Shown here piece after piece: positions 9,348 through 18,193 of a DNA stretch of 64,000 nucleotides; position 1 is the first letter of the stretch; every line of letters starts with the position of its first letter. The position numbers and the translations under genes were made by a program. The stretch comes from Shinella zoogloeoides (lineage in GTDB: Bacteria; Pseudomonadota; Alphaproteobacteria; Rhizobiales; Rhizobiaceae). Location of the stretch: assembly GCF_030733845.1 (NCBI RefSeq), contig NZ_CP132313.1:248001-312000 (forward strand), written 5' to 3'. The notes beneath the pieces are model-generated. The model was not told the DNA's origin, made no database searches, and was given only the letters and a program-made list of their open reading frames with translations.

Positions 9348-10493
9348 TCACATCTCCTCGTTTTCAGACCGGCTGGCGGCTGCCTGCGCGATCGTGCGGC
9401 CGGAGCCCGGCTCGAACAGGTAAATCCAGTTCGGATCGAACCCGGCGTAGAGCCGGCTGCCCTCCCCTTTGTCTAGATGGGCGGTTTCTGTCGTCGAGCT
9501 GCGCGTCGTAATGGTCACGTCGCCACACTTCAGGACATAGAGGTTCTCTGCACCGGTAGGCTCGAAGGAATAGAGTTCGGCGGCAACACCGTGGCTGCCA
9601 TCGGCCTTGTCGCTGACCGAGATATGCTCCGGCCGAATACCAAGCCGAGCCCCCTGCCCGACCAAGTTCTCGACGCCGTTCTCCCGCACCCACGTCGCAT
9701 CGAGCGGGACGACGAAATCCTCCGTCATGGCCACAACCTTCCCCTCGATACGGGTGATGTGCACATCGAAGACATTCATTTGCGGTTCGCCGACGAAGGT
9801 TGCGACGAACTCGGTTGCCGGGCGTTCGAAGATTTCGCGCGGGGTGGCGAATTGCAGCATCTCACCGTCCTTCATGACGATGATGCGGTCTGCCATCGTC
9901 ATGGCTTCGAGCTGGTCATGCGTCACGAAAATCGTCGTGACGCCGACACTCTTCTGGATGTGGCGAAGCTCTGCGCGCATCTGGCCGCGCAGTTGCGCGT
10001 CGAGATGGGACATCGGCTCATCCATGAGGAAGACATCGGCATCGCGCACCAGCATGCGGGCGATCGCCACACGCTGTAGTTGTCCTGCCGAAAGCTGATC
10101 CGGCTTGCGCTGCAAGACCTCGGTAATCTGCATGGTACGGGCAACCGCATTCACCTTGCGGGTGATCTCGGCCCGCTGCAGGCGGCGCACTTCTAGCGGA
10201 TAGGCGATATTGCCGAACACCGTCAGGTGACGATAGAGGCCGTAATCCTGGAAGACCATGCCGACATTGCGGTGGCGAGGGCGCAGGAACGTGACATTGC
10301 GGCCGCCGATCGCGATCCGTCCGCTGCTCGGCATTTCAAGGCCGGCAATCATGCGCAGCGTCGTGGTCTTCCCGCAGCCGGACGGGCCGAGAAGGAAGAC
10401 GAATTCACCATTGTTGACGGTGATATTCACATCGTTGACGGCCTGGAAAGCACCGAACTGCTTCATGAGGCTGTTGATCTCGATTTCAGCCAT
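9348..10493 (-). CDS. CUT1 sugar ABC importer ATP-binding protein (second of two)
   Basis: A 381-residue ATPase of the MalK/UgpC class. Walker A is GPSGCGKTTT, the Q-loop region is VFQDYGLYRHLTV, the signature is LSAGQLQR (the canonical second Gly is Ala), Walker B is VFLMDEP, and a C-terminal TOBE-like domain follows residue 240 (GIRPEHISVS). With the ATPase at 13946-15100 it gives the operon two different MalK-type subunits, as in the rhizobial glycerol transporter GlpST, so a heterodimeric motor is likely. The substrate cannot be read from this subunit. Confidence 0.92.
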   Translation of the reverse strand: MAEIEINSLMKQFGAFQAVNDVNITVNNGEFVFLLGPSGCGKTTTLRMIAGLEMPSSGRIAIGGRNVTFLRPRHRNVGMVFQDYGLYRHLTVFGNIAYPLEVRRLQRAEITRKVNAVARTMQITEVLQRKPDQLSAGQLQRVAIARMLVRDADVFLMDEPMSHLDAQLRGQMRAELRHIQKSVGVTTIFVTHDQLEAMTMADRIIVMKDGEMLQFATPREIFERPATEFVATFVGEPQMNVFDVHITRIEGKVVAMTEDFVVPLDATWVRENGVENLVGQGARLGIRPEHISVSDKADGSHGVAAELYSFEPTGAENLYVLKCGDVTITTRSSTTETAHLDKGEGSRLYAGFDPNWIYLFEPGSGRTIAQAAASRSENEEM

Positions 10494-10535
10494 GGTGGCA
10501 CTCCAATGTCTTGCCTGCGCTGGTGGGGAGAGGGA

Positions 10536-11393
10536 TCATTTGCGCACGACCCCCTGCGATAGACCGCTGATCAACTGACGCTGCAGCAACAGGACGAACA
10601 GGATGAGCGGCGCGGTGATGAGGACCACGGCAGCGCCCAGTACGTTCCACTTGATATCGGCACCGATGGAATAGGCCATGATGGCCGGCGGCATGGTCTT
10701 CGCCTGGTTGCTGGTCAGGAAGGTGGCAAAAGCGAACTCGTTCCATGAGAGGATCATCACGAAGATCGCGGTTGCCGTGATCGACGGTGCCATGATCGGC
10801 AACGTGACCTTGCGGAAGGCCGCAAACCAGGTGTCGCCATCCACCATGGCGGATTCCTCGTAGCGGCGCGGAATATCGCGGAAATAACCGGTCAGCATCC
10901 ATACGACGAAGGGAAGCTGCATGGCGGTGTAGAGAATGATCAACCCCAGCAGAGTGTCGAGCAAGCCGGCAGTCTGGAATGTCACGAAGATCGGGATGAG
11001 CACGGCGACCGGCGGCATCATGCGGTTGGTGAGCACCCAGAAGGAAACGTCGTCTCGTCCCGGAAAATCATAGCGTGCCAGCGCATAGGCGCAGAACATG
11101 CCGATCGTCACGGAGAAGAAGGTGGAAGCGAGCGACACCACGACACTGTTGAAGAAGTTCTTCATGATCCCCTTCTCGAAGATCAGGTAATCGAAGGCTT
11201 CCAGAGACGGCGTGAAGAACCAGATAGGCGTGGCGGACGAGGAAGTCGCGCCATCCATGAAGCCGGTCATCACGACCCGCAAATAGGGCAGGAAATTGAC
11301 GACGCAGACGAGGATGAGAACGACATAAACCCACCAGTTGCGCTGCACCGGCGGTGCACTGGGCGATTCCGGCATGGAACTGAGCTTCATCAT
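10536..11393 (-). CDS. CUT1 sugar ABC importer permease (MalG-type)
   Basis: A 285-residue inner-membrane permease with six predicted helices. The EAA loop, which docks the ATPase, is seen as ESAMVDGDTWFAAFRKVTLPIM around residues 180-200. The N-terminal segment is proline-rich and cytoplasmic before the first helix (WWVYVVLILVCVVNFLPYL). It starts nine bases after the MalF-type partner at 11403-12368. It belongs to the importer of the 15904-to-5166 operon. Confidence 0.93.
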   Translation of the reverse strand: MMKLSSMPESPSAPPVQRNWWVYVVLILVCVVNFLPYLRVVMTGFMDGATSSSATPIWFFTPSLEAFDYLIFEKGIMKNFFNSVVVSLASTFFSVTIGMFCAYALARYDFPGRDDVSFWVLTNRMMPPVAVLIPIFVTFQTAGLLDTLLGLIILYTAMQLPFVVWMLTGYFRDIPRRYEESAMVDGDTWFAAFRKVTLPIMAPSITATAIFVMILSWNEFAFATFLTSNQAKTMPPAIMAYSIGADIKWNVLGAAVVLITAPLILFVLLLQRQLISGLSQGVVRK

Positions 11394-11402
11394 GGCAACC
11401 TC

Positions 11403-12368
11403 CTATTCGGCCACTTCGGTCTTGGACCGGAAGACGCGGATGAACACGAAGCTCATCACGATGATGATCATCATCATGATCAGCGAGAGCGCTGCGGCCT
11501 TCGATGCATCGAAGAACTCGAGGCCCGTCTTGGTGAGAAACACGTTGAGTGTGGTGGTGGCATTGCCTGGCCCGCCACGGGTCATGATGACGATCAATTC
11601 GTACGTGCGGAAGGCATCCATGGTGCGGATGATCACGGCAATCAGGATCGCCGGACGCAGCAGCGGCATGGTAATCGTCCAGAACACGCGCCAGGATCCC
11701 GCACCGTCGATTTCCGCTGCCTCATAGGGCTGACGGGGGATGGAGGCGAGCCCCGCCGACAGCATCAGGAACATGAAGGGCGTCCATTCCCAGACATCGA
11801 CGAAGACAAGCGTCTGGAAGGCGATGACCGGATCGGAGAGGAACGGAATTTCACCGAAGCCCAGAGCCCGCGTCACGGCACCGACATAGTAGGTCATGAG
11901 ACCGGCGCCGGGATAGAACATGTAGCGCCAGACCAGCGCGGCAACGAGCGGCGGCAGGATCATCGGAATGAGGATGAAGAGGCGCATGAAGGCGACACCC
12001 TGCATCTGCCGCTGGAAGAGCAGCGCCAGGCCGAGGCCGAGCCAGAATTCGATGAAAACCGCCTGGACCGTGAAGAGCAAAGTCTTGCGCAGCGCATGCC
12101 AGAATTCCGGATCCTGCACGACGGCTTGATACTGATAGAGACCGACGAAATACTGCGGAATGTAAGGCTTCGACAGGATGACGTTGTGGCCGGCGATATA
12201 GAGCGAATAGAGGAAGGGGTAGATGCCGATCGCGAACAGAATGATCAGCGTTGGTGCCATCAGTATCCAGGGGAAGATCGTCCGGTTCGAGGGACCGAAA
12301 CGGGACAGGAAGCCCCGCTGCCCGAAGGTCAGCGTCTGGGCCGCAGTGGTATGTTCCGAGATCGACAT
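11403..12368 (-). CDS. CUT1 sugar ABC importer permease (MalF-type)
   Basis: A 321-residue permease of the MalF/UgpA class with a long cytoplasmic N terminus and six helices. The EAA loop is EAAEIDGAGSWRVFWTITMP. It is the first permease gene after the binding-protein gene, separated by 102 bases that hold a strong hairpin (12432-12462). It forms the membrane channel together with the product of 10536-11393. Confidence 0.93.
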   Translation of the reverse strand: MSISEHTTAAQTLTFGQRGFLSRFGPSNRTIFPWILMAPTLIILFAIGIYPFLYSLYIAGHNVILSKPYIPQYFVGLYQYQAVVQDPEFWHALRKTLLFTVQAVFIEFWLGLGLALLFQRQMQGVAFMRLFILIPMILPPLVAALVWRYMFYPGAGLMTYYVGAVTRALGFGEIPFLSDPVIAFQTLVFVDVWEWTPFMFLMLSAGLASIPRQPYEAAEIDGAGSWRVFWTITMPLLRPAILIAVIIRTMDAFRTYELIVIMTRGGPGNATTTLNVFLTKTGLEFFDASKAAALSLIMMMIIIVMSFVFIRVFRSKTEVAE

Positions 12369-12431
12369 GTCTCAGTCCCTTTGCATTGACAGTGAAAAAG
12401 GCGGCGCGGCGCTTAAGATCGTGCCGGACTA

Positions 12432-12462
12432 TCCGTCCGGGCGTCAGACGCGCCCGGACGGA
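12432..12462 (-). terminator. Hairpin directly after the solute-binding-protein gene
   Basis: TCCGTCCGGGCG (12432-12443) pairs perfectly with 12451-12462 over a 7-base loop, a 12-bp GC-rich stem nine bases past the stop of the binding-protein gene. No U-tract follows, so it is more likely an mRNA 3'-end stabiliser or partial terminator than a full stop. It would leave more binding-protein transcript than permease transcript. Confidence 0.6.
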
Positions 12463-12470
12463 CCCGATGA

Positions 12471-13895
12471 TTAGTTCCAGGTGGAAGGCAGTCGGTCATA
12501 ATAGGTCAGATCGCGCCACTGCTGTTTGGGCAGGTCGTCGCGGCCTGGGATATAATAGCCACCCTTCCGCATGACCTCAGTCATGCGCTTTTCCATATTG
12601 GCAGCGGCCGTTTTGCTGTCGATCTCGCCAATCCAAACGCGGTTGCCTTCCTCACCCATGATGTCGGAGATTTCTGCCCATTCCGGCACGCGGATGCGCT
12701 CGTCCGGATTGGTTTCCTTCAACATGAATTCGTAGACGCCCGGCCACCAGGGCTGATACTTCGCCAACGTCTCGCTCTTGTAGGTCGAGTGCCTCGAGGG
12801 ACCTGCACCATACTGCGTCGCGCGGGCCTGGATGTCCTTGGATGTTAGCCATTGGATGAAGGTCCAGGTCGCTTCCTTGTTCTTGGAATCCTTGGACACA
12901 CCGAGCGACCACGCACCGAACCAAGGGTCGATCACACCGTTCGGACCAACCGGCGTATGAAGATGGACATTCTTTCCGGCGACCTTCGCCTGCGTTTCGG
13001 GGTCTTCGAAGAAGCCCTTGACGAAGTCTTGGTAGTTCCAGGTGCCGAAAGCATTGCCCGCCTGATAGACGGCTGTCGCCTCGCCGATGCCCCAGTTGGC
13101 GCTATCAGATGGCATAAATTGCTTGAAGCTGGTGAAATAATCGATCGAGGCGACAGTCCGCTCGTTGTTGATCGAGATCTTCCAGTCCTTGTCGACATAT
13201 TCGTCGCCCTTGGTCTCTGGCGTCTGGAACGCATAGAGATAGGGAAGATAGGTAACGCCCCAGAACCAGCGGCCCGGAATATTGGCGAAGCCGATCATGT
13301 TGCTTTCGGGGTTGTTCACCTTCTTGGCCGCATCGAACATGTACTGCGTAGTGAACTCCGGCGAGAAGCGTTCCGGCAGCTTGAAGCCAGCCTTTTCCGC
13401 AACATCCGTCCGGAAGGTCGTGCCGACGGGGCCGGCGCCGATCGGGATCGTGAACAGCGTGTCGTTGAAGACGCCTGTCCCGCTAATGACACGCGGCAGG
13501 AAGTCGTCGATATCGTAGTCGGCGTCGGTCAGGTCGGCATTCTTCACATAGGGCATCAGTGGTTCGAGGAAGCCGGCGGCGGCATACTCGGCAAGCCACA
13601 TCACGTCTACGGCAAAGAAGTCGTATGTACCGGTGCCCTGCTGCATTTCGACCAGCGATTTCTGCCGGTAGTTTTCGAAAGGTACCTCGTCGACGACGAC
13701 CTTGATGCCGTACTTCTGCTCAAATTCCGGAAGGAATTTTCCGAGCGCCGCAAACTGAGGCATGGACGGTGCAAGGAAATGGATCGTGGTGCCGGAAAGC
13801 GCTTTTTGCGCCTCGGTCTGAGCTTGCGCAGGTAGCGCAAGCGTCCAGAGCGCAAGGCCGGCGGCCAGTGTGGCCGAGGTTTTCATGAAGTTCAT
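12471..13895 (-). CDS. CUT1 ABC importer extracellular solute-binding protein (family 1)
   Basis: A 474-residue periplasmic binding protein with signal peptide MNFMKTSATLAAGLALWTLALPAQA (cleavage after AQA). The mature protein has the family 1 fold, with clear segments FAVDVMWLAEYAAAGFLEPL and WGWGVTYLPYL-like aromatic residues (RWFWGVTYLPYLYAF) in the putative pocket. It captures the substrate and delivers it to the permeases at 10536-12368. It lies between the two ATPase genes of the operon. The ligand, probably a sugar or polyol, cannot be assigned from sequence alone. Confidence 0.92.
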   Translation of the reverse strand: MNFMKTSATLAAGLALWTLALPAQAQTEAQKALSGTTIHFLAPSMPQFAALGKFLPEFEQKYGIKVVVDEVPFENYRQKSLVEMQQGTGTYDFFAVDVMWLAEYAAAGFLEPLMPYVKNADLTDADYDIDDFLPRVISGTGVFNDTLFTIPIGAGPVGTTFRTDVAEKAGFKLPERFSPEFTTQYMFDAAKKVNNPESNMIGFANIPGRWFWGVTYLPYLYAFQTPETKGDEYVDKDWKISINNERTVASIDYFTSFKQFMPSDSANWGIGEATAVYQAGNAFGTWNYQDFVKGFFEDPETQAKVAGKNVHLHTPVGPNGVIDPWFGAWSLGVSKDSKNKEATWTFIQWLTSKDIQARATQYGAGPSRHSTYKSETLAKYQPWWPGVYEFMLKETNPDERIRVPEWAEISDIMGEEGNRVWIGEIDSKTAAANMEKRMTEVMRKGGYYIPGRDDLPKQQWRDLTYYDRLPSTWN

Positions 13896-13945
13896 TCTCT
13901 CCTCCTCAGGTTTGGTGATGCATGCGCACCCTTCGCCACGCCTTG

Positions 13946-15100
13946 TCAGGCGTGGAGTCTTGCTTTCCCCCTTGTCGTGAAACGTGCCTGACGCACGGTG
14001 CGGCCCCGATCGGCATCGAAGAGATAGACGAAGTCCGGATCGATCCGGAACGAGATCGGCGCGCCGATCGTGCGGGGATATTTGAGTGCCGCGTCGATGG
14101 TGGACATCGCGCGGATCACGGTGCCCTCAACGTCGATATCGAAGACGACGCGCGACCCGAGCGTTTCTACAGCAAAGATCGTGCCGTTGACCCGGCAGGC
14201 ATGCGTGCTGTCCGCCGGGCACAGGGAAAGATGTTGCGGCCGCAAGCCCAGCAGATACTTATCGCCCGGCCGGAGTGCCTCGCCATCCTGCATCCAGTCC
14301 TTGTCGACCTCGATATAGGCCTCGCCGATGCGCAGGAACCTGCAGCCGTTCGATTCCGAAATCACCGCCTGCATGACATTCATGGGCGGTTCGCCGATGA
14401 AGGTGGCTCCAAACAGTGTTGCCGGCCTGTCGAACAGCTCCTGCGGCGCGGCGATCTGCTCGATCCTTCCCTTGTTGATCAGCACGATCCGGTCCGCCAT
14501 GGTCATGGCTTCCAGCTGATCGTGCGAGACGTAGAGCATCGTCGCGCGGAAATCGCGCTGCAACCGCTTGAACTCGACGCGCATGCGTGCCCTCAACTGG
14601 GCATCGAGATGCGAGATCGGTTCATCCAGCAGGAATACATCCGCGTCGCGCACAAGCGCACGGCCGATGGCCACCCGCTGCTGCTGGCCACCCGACAGCT
14701 GATTTGGACGGCGCTCCAGCAGCTTCTCGATCTGCAAGGTTTCCGCGACGCTGGAGATCTGGCGGCGGATATCCGCATCGGACATTTTCCGGATGCGCAG
14801 CGGATAGGCGAGATTTTCGTATATCGTGAGATGCGGAAACAGCGAATGCTTGTCATAGACCATGGCGAGATTGCGCTCGCGTGGCGTCCAACGGGTTACG
14901 TCGCGGCCGCCGATCATGATGCGCCCGGCGGTCGCGTCCTCCAGCCCGGCGACGAGACGAAGGGTCGTGGTCTTGCCAGCCCCCGAAGGGCCGAGCAGGA
15001 ACACCGCCTCGCGGTCCGCCACATCGAGCGAGACGCCGTTAAGTGCGGTGAACCCACCCTTGAAAGCTTTCGCCAGGTTTTCGATCTGAAGGTCAGCCAT
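13946..15100 (-). CDS. CUT1 sugar ABC importer ATP-binding protein (first of two)
   Basis: A 384-residue MalK/UgpC-class ATPase: Walker A GPSGAGKTTT, Q-loop region VYDKHSLFPHLTI, signature LSGGQQQR, Walker B VFLLDEPISHLD and a C-terminal regulatory domain beginning near GLRPQHLS. It differs from the 9348-10493 copy mainly in having the canonical signature, and the Q-loop Gln is replaced (MVYDKHS instead of MVFQDY). In a heterodimer, the two subunits would thus contribute unequal sites. It starts 21 bases after the first gene of the operon, an SDR. Confidence 0.92.
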   Translation of the reverse strand: MADLQIENLAKAFKGGFTALNGVSLDVADREAVFLLGPSGAGKTTTLRLVAGLEDATAGRIMIGGRDVTRWTPRERNLAMVYDKHSLFPHLTIYENLAYPLRIRKMSDADIRRQISSVAETLQIEKLLERRPNQLSGGQQQRVAIGRALVRDADVFLLDEPISHLDAQLRARMRVEFKRLQRDFRATMLYVSHDQLEAMTMADRIVLINKGRIEQIAAPQELFDRPATLFGATFIGEPPMNVMQAVISESNGCRFLRIGEAYIEVDKDWMQDGEALRPGDKYLLGLRPQHLSLCPADSTHACRVNGTIFAVETLGSRVVFDIDVEGTVIRAMSTIDAALKYPRTIGAPISFRIDPDFVYLFDADRGRTVRQARFTTRGKARLHA

Positions 15101-15121
15101 GGTCTCTTCCGGTGTAAGAAT

Positions 15122-15904
15122 TCAAAGAATTGCGCGTATGGTGCCGCCTTCGGCGCGCATCGCCATGCCATTCAGGGCAGGAGACGCGGCAAGATGAACG
15201 ACACTCGCCGCCACCTCCGCCGGAGCGATCATCCGGCGGATAAGCGAGGTCGGCTCCGTCTCGTCGAAATAGTCGGATACAACCTGTTCACGCGTGACGC
15301 CTTTTTCGCGGGCGATTTCCTCGTGATAGCGGCGCACGGCCGTCGTATCGGTCGGTCCCGGCAGGATGGTGTTGACCCTAACCTGCGTGCCGCGCGTTAG
15401 CTCCGACAGCGCCCGCGACACACCAAGCAGGCAGGCTTTCATGGCGCCGTAATGCGGCATCCAGGCCTGCGGCTTCACCGCGCTTTCGCTGCTGATGAAG
15501 ACAATCGAGCCTTCGCCCCGCTCCAGCATGTTCCTCAGGATGAGGCGCGACATCCGCACGCCGGTCATGACATTGACATCGAAGAAGCGGAACCAGTCTT
15601 CATCCCGCGTCTCGAAGAAGGGACGCACTTCGAAAATCCCCACGGAATTGATCAGAAATTCCACGGGTGCTGCCGCCTCGGCGAAATCCGTGAGCCGGTT
15701 GTCTTCACCCGCAACCGTCAGGTCGCACGCCATTCCCTGGGCATGCCGGCCGAGTTGCGCGACGGCAGCATTGACCTCCGCTTCGGAAAGGCCGCTGACT
15801 GTGGCGCGTGCACCTTCGGCAACAAACGCCTCGGCAACGGCCAGGCCAATGCCTGTCGCCCCTCCCGTTACAAGCACGTGCTTGCCTTCCAGCCCATAAT
15901 CCAT
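15122..15904 (-). CDS. SDR-family oxidoreductase, first gene of the ABC operon
   Basis: A 260-residue short-chain dehydrogenase: TGGATGIG cofactor loop, NSVGIFEV, SSESA and catalytic YGAMK. Its C-terminal part (EPTSLIRRMIAPAEVA, ending GGTIRAIL) is nearly the same in layout as the SDRs at 7309-8097 and 24443-25228. It heads the operon that carries the sugar importer and would oxidise or reduce the imported compound or a product of it, which is an inference. The 5' flank (15905-16081) holds the promoter region. Confidence 0.92.
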   Translation of the reverse strand: MDYGLEGKHVLVTGGATGIGLAVAEAFVAEGARATVSGLSEAEVNAAVAQLGRHAQGMACDLTVAGEDNRLTDFAEAAAPVEFLINSVGIFEVRPFFETRDEDWFRFFDVNVMTGVRMSRLILRNMLERGEGSIVFISSESAVKPQAWMPHYGAMKACLLGVSRALSELTRGTQVRVNTILPGPTDTTAVRRYHEEIAREKGVTREQVVSDYFDETEPTSLIRRMIAPAEVAASVVHLAASPALNGMAMRAEGGTIRAIL

Positions 15905-16031
15905 TGCCCAAACCTCCTTGGCATACGAAGCGATCAGCTTCGGCGCACCGCCCCTCCAGGCGGCTCTCGCGTTCCTCTCCTTTCGACCTGGCGGCCATTG
16001 GCCTCTCGGCCAAGGAACTTGCCTTGCCAGA

Positions 16032-16073
16032 TAGAACTAATTTTTTTCTATAAGTTTTGCAAGAAAAAAAATT
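16032..16073. promoter_or_regulatory. AT-rich inverted repeat in the promoter region of the ABC operon
   Basis: AATTTTTTTCT (16039-16049) and its near-complement at 16062-16073 (one extra A) flank a 12-base centre. The left edge, TAGAACTAATTT at 16032-16043, matches 9 of 12 positions of the TAGAATGAAATT element found before the RpiR gene and before the KDPG-aldolase gene. It is a candidate operator shared by the two operons. Confidence 0.4.
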
Positions 16074-16081
16074 TTACACGA

Positions 16082-17005
16082 TCAAGCGGCAGTTTGCCGC
16101 CACTGTGTTGGCTTTTCGCTGCTTCCGCCCGCGAAATGCTGCAAGGCAAAATCGATAAAAGCCGCTGTACGCGCCGGAAGCCTTCGCCGTGTATCGCTGA
16201 TCAGGCTGACACGGGCCGCCGCCGGCTCGAAGGGCGCGAGAATTGGCACCAGCCTTCCCGAACGAAGCTCCGGCTCGATATCCGCACGCGCCGTGCGCAA
16301 GACGCCAAGTCCCTGCAGGGAAAGGGTTTTCAGGGTTTCCGGATCGCTTGCTCGGAACCGCCCACCAACGGCAATGCTGCGCTGGGCGCCCGCCTCGAAT
16401 GTCCAGACATCACCGCCGATCGTCGAGCCTTCAAGACGCAGACAGTCATGATCTCCCAGCGCTTCCGGCGATGCCGGGATACCGCGCTCCGCCAGATAAC
16501 CGGGAGTGGCGGCCGTCACGGTTTCCATCGTGAACAATTTTCGGATCGTCAGACCAGAGTCCTTTACAGGACCGGCGCGAAGGGCCGCATCGAAATGAAA
16601 TTCATTGAGGCTGCCGGGCGGATCATAACGCAGCGAGAATTTGACATGCGGATGGGTGCGGGCAAAGGCATGGACGAGTGGCAGCACATGACCGCGTCCG
16701 ATGTCGGTCGCGCAGGAGAGCACCAGCCCACCTTCGACCGCATGCCGCCGGCCGCCCATTTCGCGCTCGAGATCCGCAAAGCCGGAGAGCACCGGCTCCG
16801 CACGCTCCAGCAACAGCCTGCCCTCCTCCGTCAGAAGAAGCGAGCGCGTCGTGCGCCGAACCAGTGCCATGCCGTAGTGGTCTTCCAGCGCCTTCAATCG
16901 CCCACTGATCGTCGCAGGCGCCATGCCGAGGCGATTGGCAGCACTCGCCATGCTCTGTGAGCGGGCGATTTCCGAAAACATCCTGAGATCGGCCAAACAG
17001 TTCAT
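16082..17005 (-). CDS. LysR-family transcriptional regulator
   Basis: A 307-residue LysR-type regulator. The N-terminal winged helix-turn-helix reads DLRMFSEIARSQSMASAANRLGMAPATISGRLKALE, and the C-terminal two-lobed co-inducer domain follows from about residue 90. It lies upstream of and in the same direction as the ABC operon, 177 bases before its first gene, with AT-rich promoter DNA between. It may control that operon or be controlled separately; LysR proteins more often act on a divergent gene, and here none is directly divergent. Confidence 0.92.
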   Translation of the reverse strand: MNCLADLRMFSEIARSQSMASAANRLGMAPATISGRLKALEDHYGMALVRRTTRSLLLTEEGRLLLERAEPVLSGFADLEREMGGRRHAVEGGLVLSCATDIGRGHVLPLVHAFARTHPHVKFSLRYDPPGSLNEFHFDAALRAGPVKDSGLTIRKLFTMETVTAATPGYLAERGIPASPEALGDHDCLRLEGSTIGGDVWTFEAGAQRSIAVGGRFRASDPETLKTLSLQGLGVLRTARADIEPELRSGRLVPILAPFEPAAARVSLISDTRRRLPARTAAFIDFALQHFAGGSSEKPTQWRQTAA

Positions 17006-17181
17006 CCGCAGTCCTCCCGTTCAGGCAGGCTCGCCTGGCGGATCTGGTTTACCAAGCGCCGTTTCGGGGCGCCCTCCTTCTGAAAAACCGGAGCCGTCGT
17101 CAAGCAGTAACACCGCCCGACGGAATCCCTCTGCGAATATTAGTCATTTCATTATGGAAAAAACGTCACAAATCGAAATCG

Positions 17182-18084
17182 CTATGGCGCGATGTGCTTG
17201 ATCAGGTAGTCGATGAAAACACGGATACGTGGTGCCAGCGGCGATTGGTCGGCATAAATGATGGAAACGGGCTCGCGATCGCCAGGGTTGAATGTCTCAA
17301 GAACGGAGACAAGCCGCCCGGCCTTGAGATCATGCCCGATATGGAAATCCGAAAGGCGCGCGAGGCCAACTCCATCAAGGGCGAACCGGCGAAGGCTTTC
17401 GCCATTGTCGAGGCTGAGATTGCCCTTCACAGCTAGATCGAGTTGGGTAACGACGCCATCCTGATCGACGCGGAACGGCCATTTGCCATAGCTACGACTG
17501 AAGCCGAGCGTCAGGCAGTTGTGGTCCAGGAGATCGCGGGGTTCGATCGGCACACCATGCCGCTCAAGATAGGCAGGAGAGGCGACAACATGGCGGAGCG
17601 ATGACGCGAGACGACGAAAGCGGATCGTGGAATCGGTCAGTACGCCCGTGCGGATGGCGACGTCGACACCCTCACGGATCAGGTCGGCGGTGGTATCCGC
17701 CAAGGAAAATTCCAAGGCGATATCAGGAAAGGTTTCGAGAAAACCGGCAACCAGCGGCGCTATACGATGAATGCCGAAAGGCACATTGCAACTGACCCGA
17801 AGCGTACCGCCGATCTGGCCGGCGCTTTCGCGTACACCCCGCTCCAGGCTGGATATGTCCTGCAGGATCTGCTTGCCACGGGCGAAATAATCCTCACCCT
17901 CAACCGTCAAGCGCAGCTTTCGCGTCGAGCGGATGGCAAGCGGCAGACCAAGGCGCGCTTCGATGCGGGCAACAATCTTGCTGATGGCCGAGGGAGACAG
18001 GCGCAAGGCATCGGCAGCCGCCGTGAAGCTGCCAGTCTCGACGACTTTGACAAAGACTTCGATTTCGGAAATGCGGCCGGACAT
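17182..18084 (-). CDS. LysR-family transcriptional regulator, divergent from the PRISE gene
   Basis: A 300-residue LysR regulator of the CrgA/DsdC-like branch (EVFVKVVETGSFTAAADALRLSPSAISK in the helix-turn-helix, then SCNVPFGIHRIAPLV). I start at MSGRISEIEVF (18084); an ATG five codons upstream is in frame. It faces the PRISE-type reductase gene across a short intergenic region with two inverted repeats, the classical LysR arrangement, so that reductase is the likely target. Confidence 0.9.
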   Translation of the reverse strand: MSGRISEIEVFVKVVETGSFTAAADALRLSPSAISKIVARIEARLGLPLAIRSTRKLRLTVEGEDYFARGKQILQDISSLERGVRESAGQIGGTLRVSCNVPFGIHRIAPLVAGFLETFPDIALEFSLADTTADLIREGVDVAIRTGVLTDSTIRFRRLASSLRHVVASPAYLERHGVPIEPRDLLDHNCLTLGFSRSYGKWPFRVDQDGVVTQLDLAVKGNLSLDNGESLRRFALDGVGLARLSDFHIGHDLKAGRLVSVLETFNPGDREPVSIIYADQSPLAPRIRVFIDYLIKHIAP

Positions 18085-18101
18085 GTCTCTCTCATTCATG
18101 A

Positions 18102-18150
18102 CACGCTATCACTTCACTTATGACAGCGTGCGACTTACTACATCAAGTCG
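18102..18150. promoter_or_regulatory. Inverted repeats between LysR and the divergent reductase
   Basis: CACGCT (18102-18107) with AGCGTG (18125-18130), and CGACTT (18131-18136) with AAGTCG (18145-18150), lie side by side in the intergenic region. Either may be the LysR recognition or activation site. No -10 element is distinct enough to call. Confidence 0.4.
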
Positions 18151-18193
18151 GAAATGGCAGTGATCTCCTTCAACCCAATGGAGGAGCTGAAAC

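Noticed and set aside
9348..15100. Assigning the importer to glycerol (GlpSTPQV) because it has two MalK-type ATPases and a glycerol kinase gene lies in the neighbouring operon
   Set aside because: The binding protein is about 100 residues shorter than I expect for GlpV, no glpD is present, and the surrounding SDRs do not fit glycerol use. The architecture alone is not proof.
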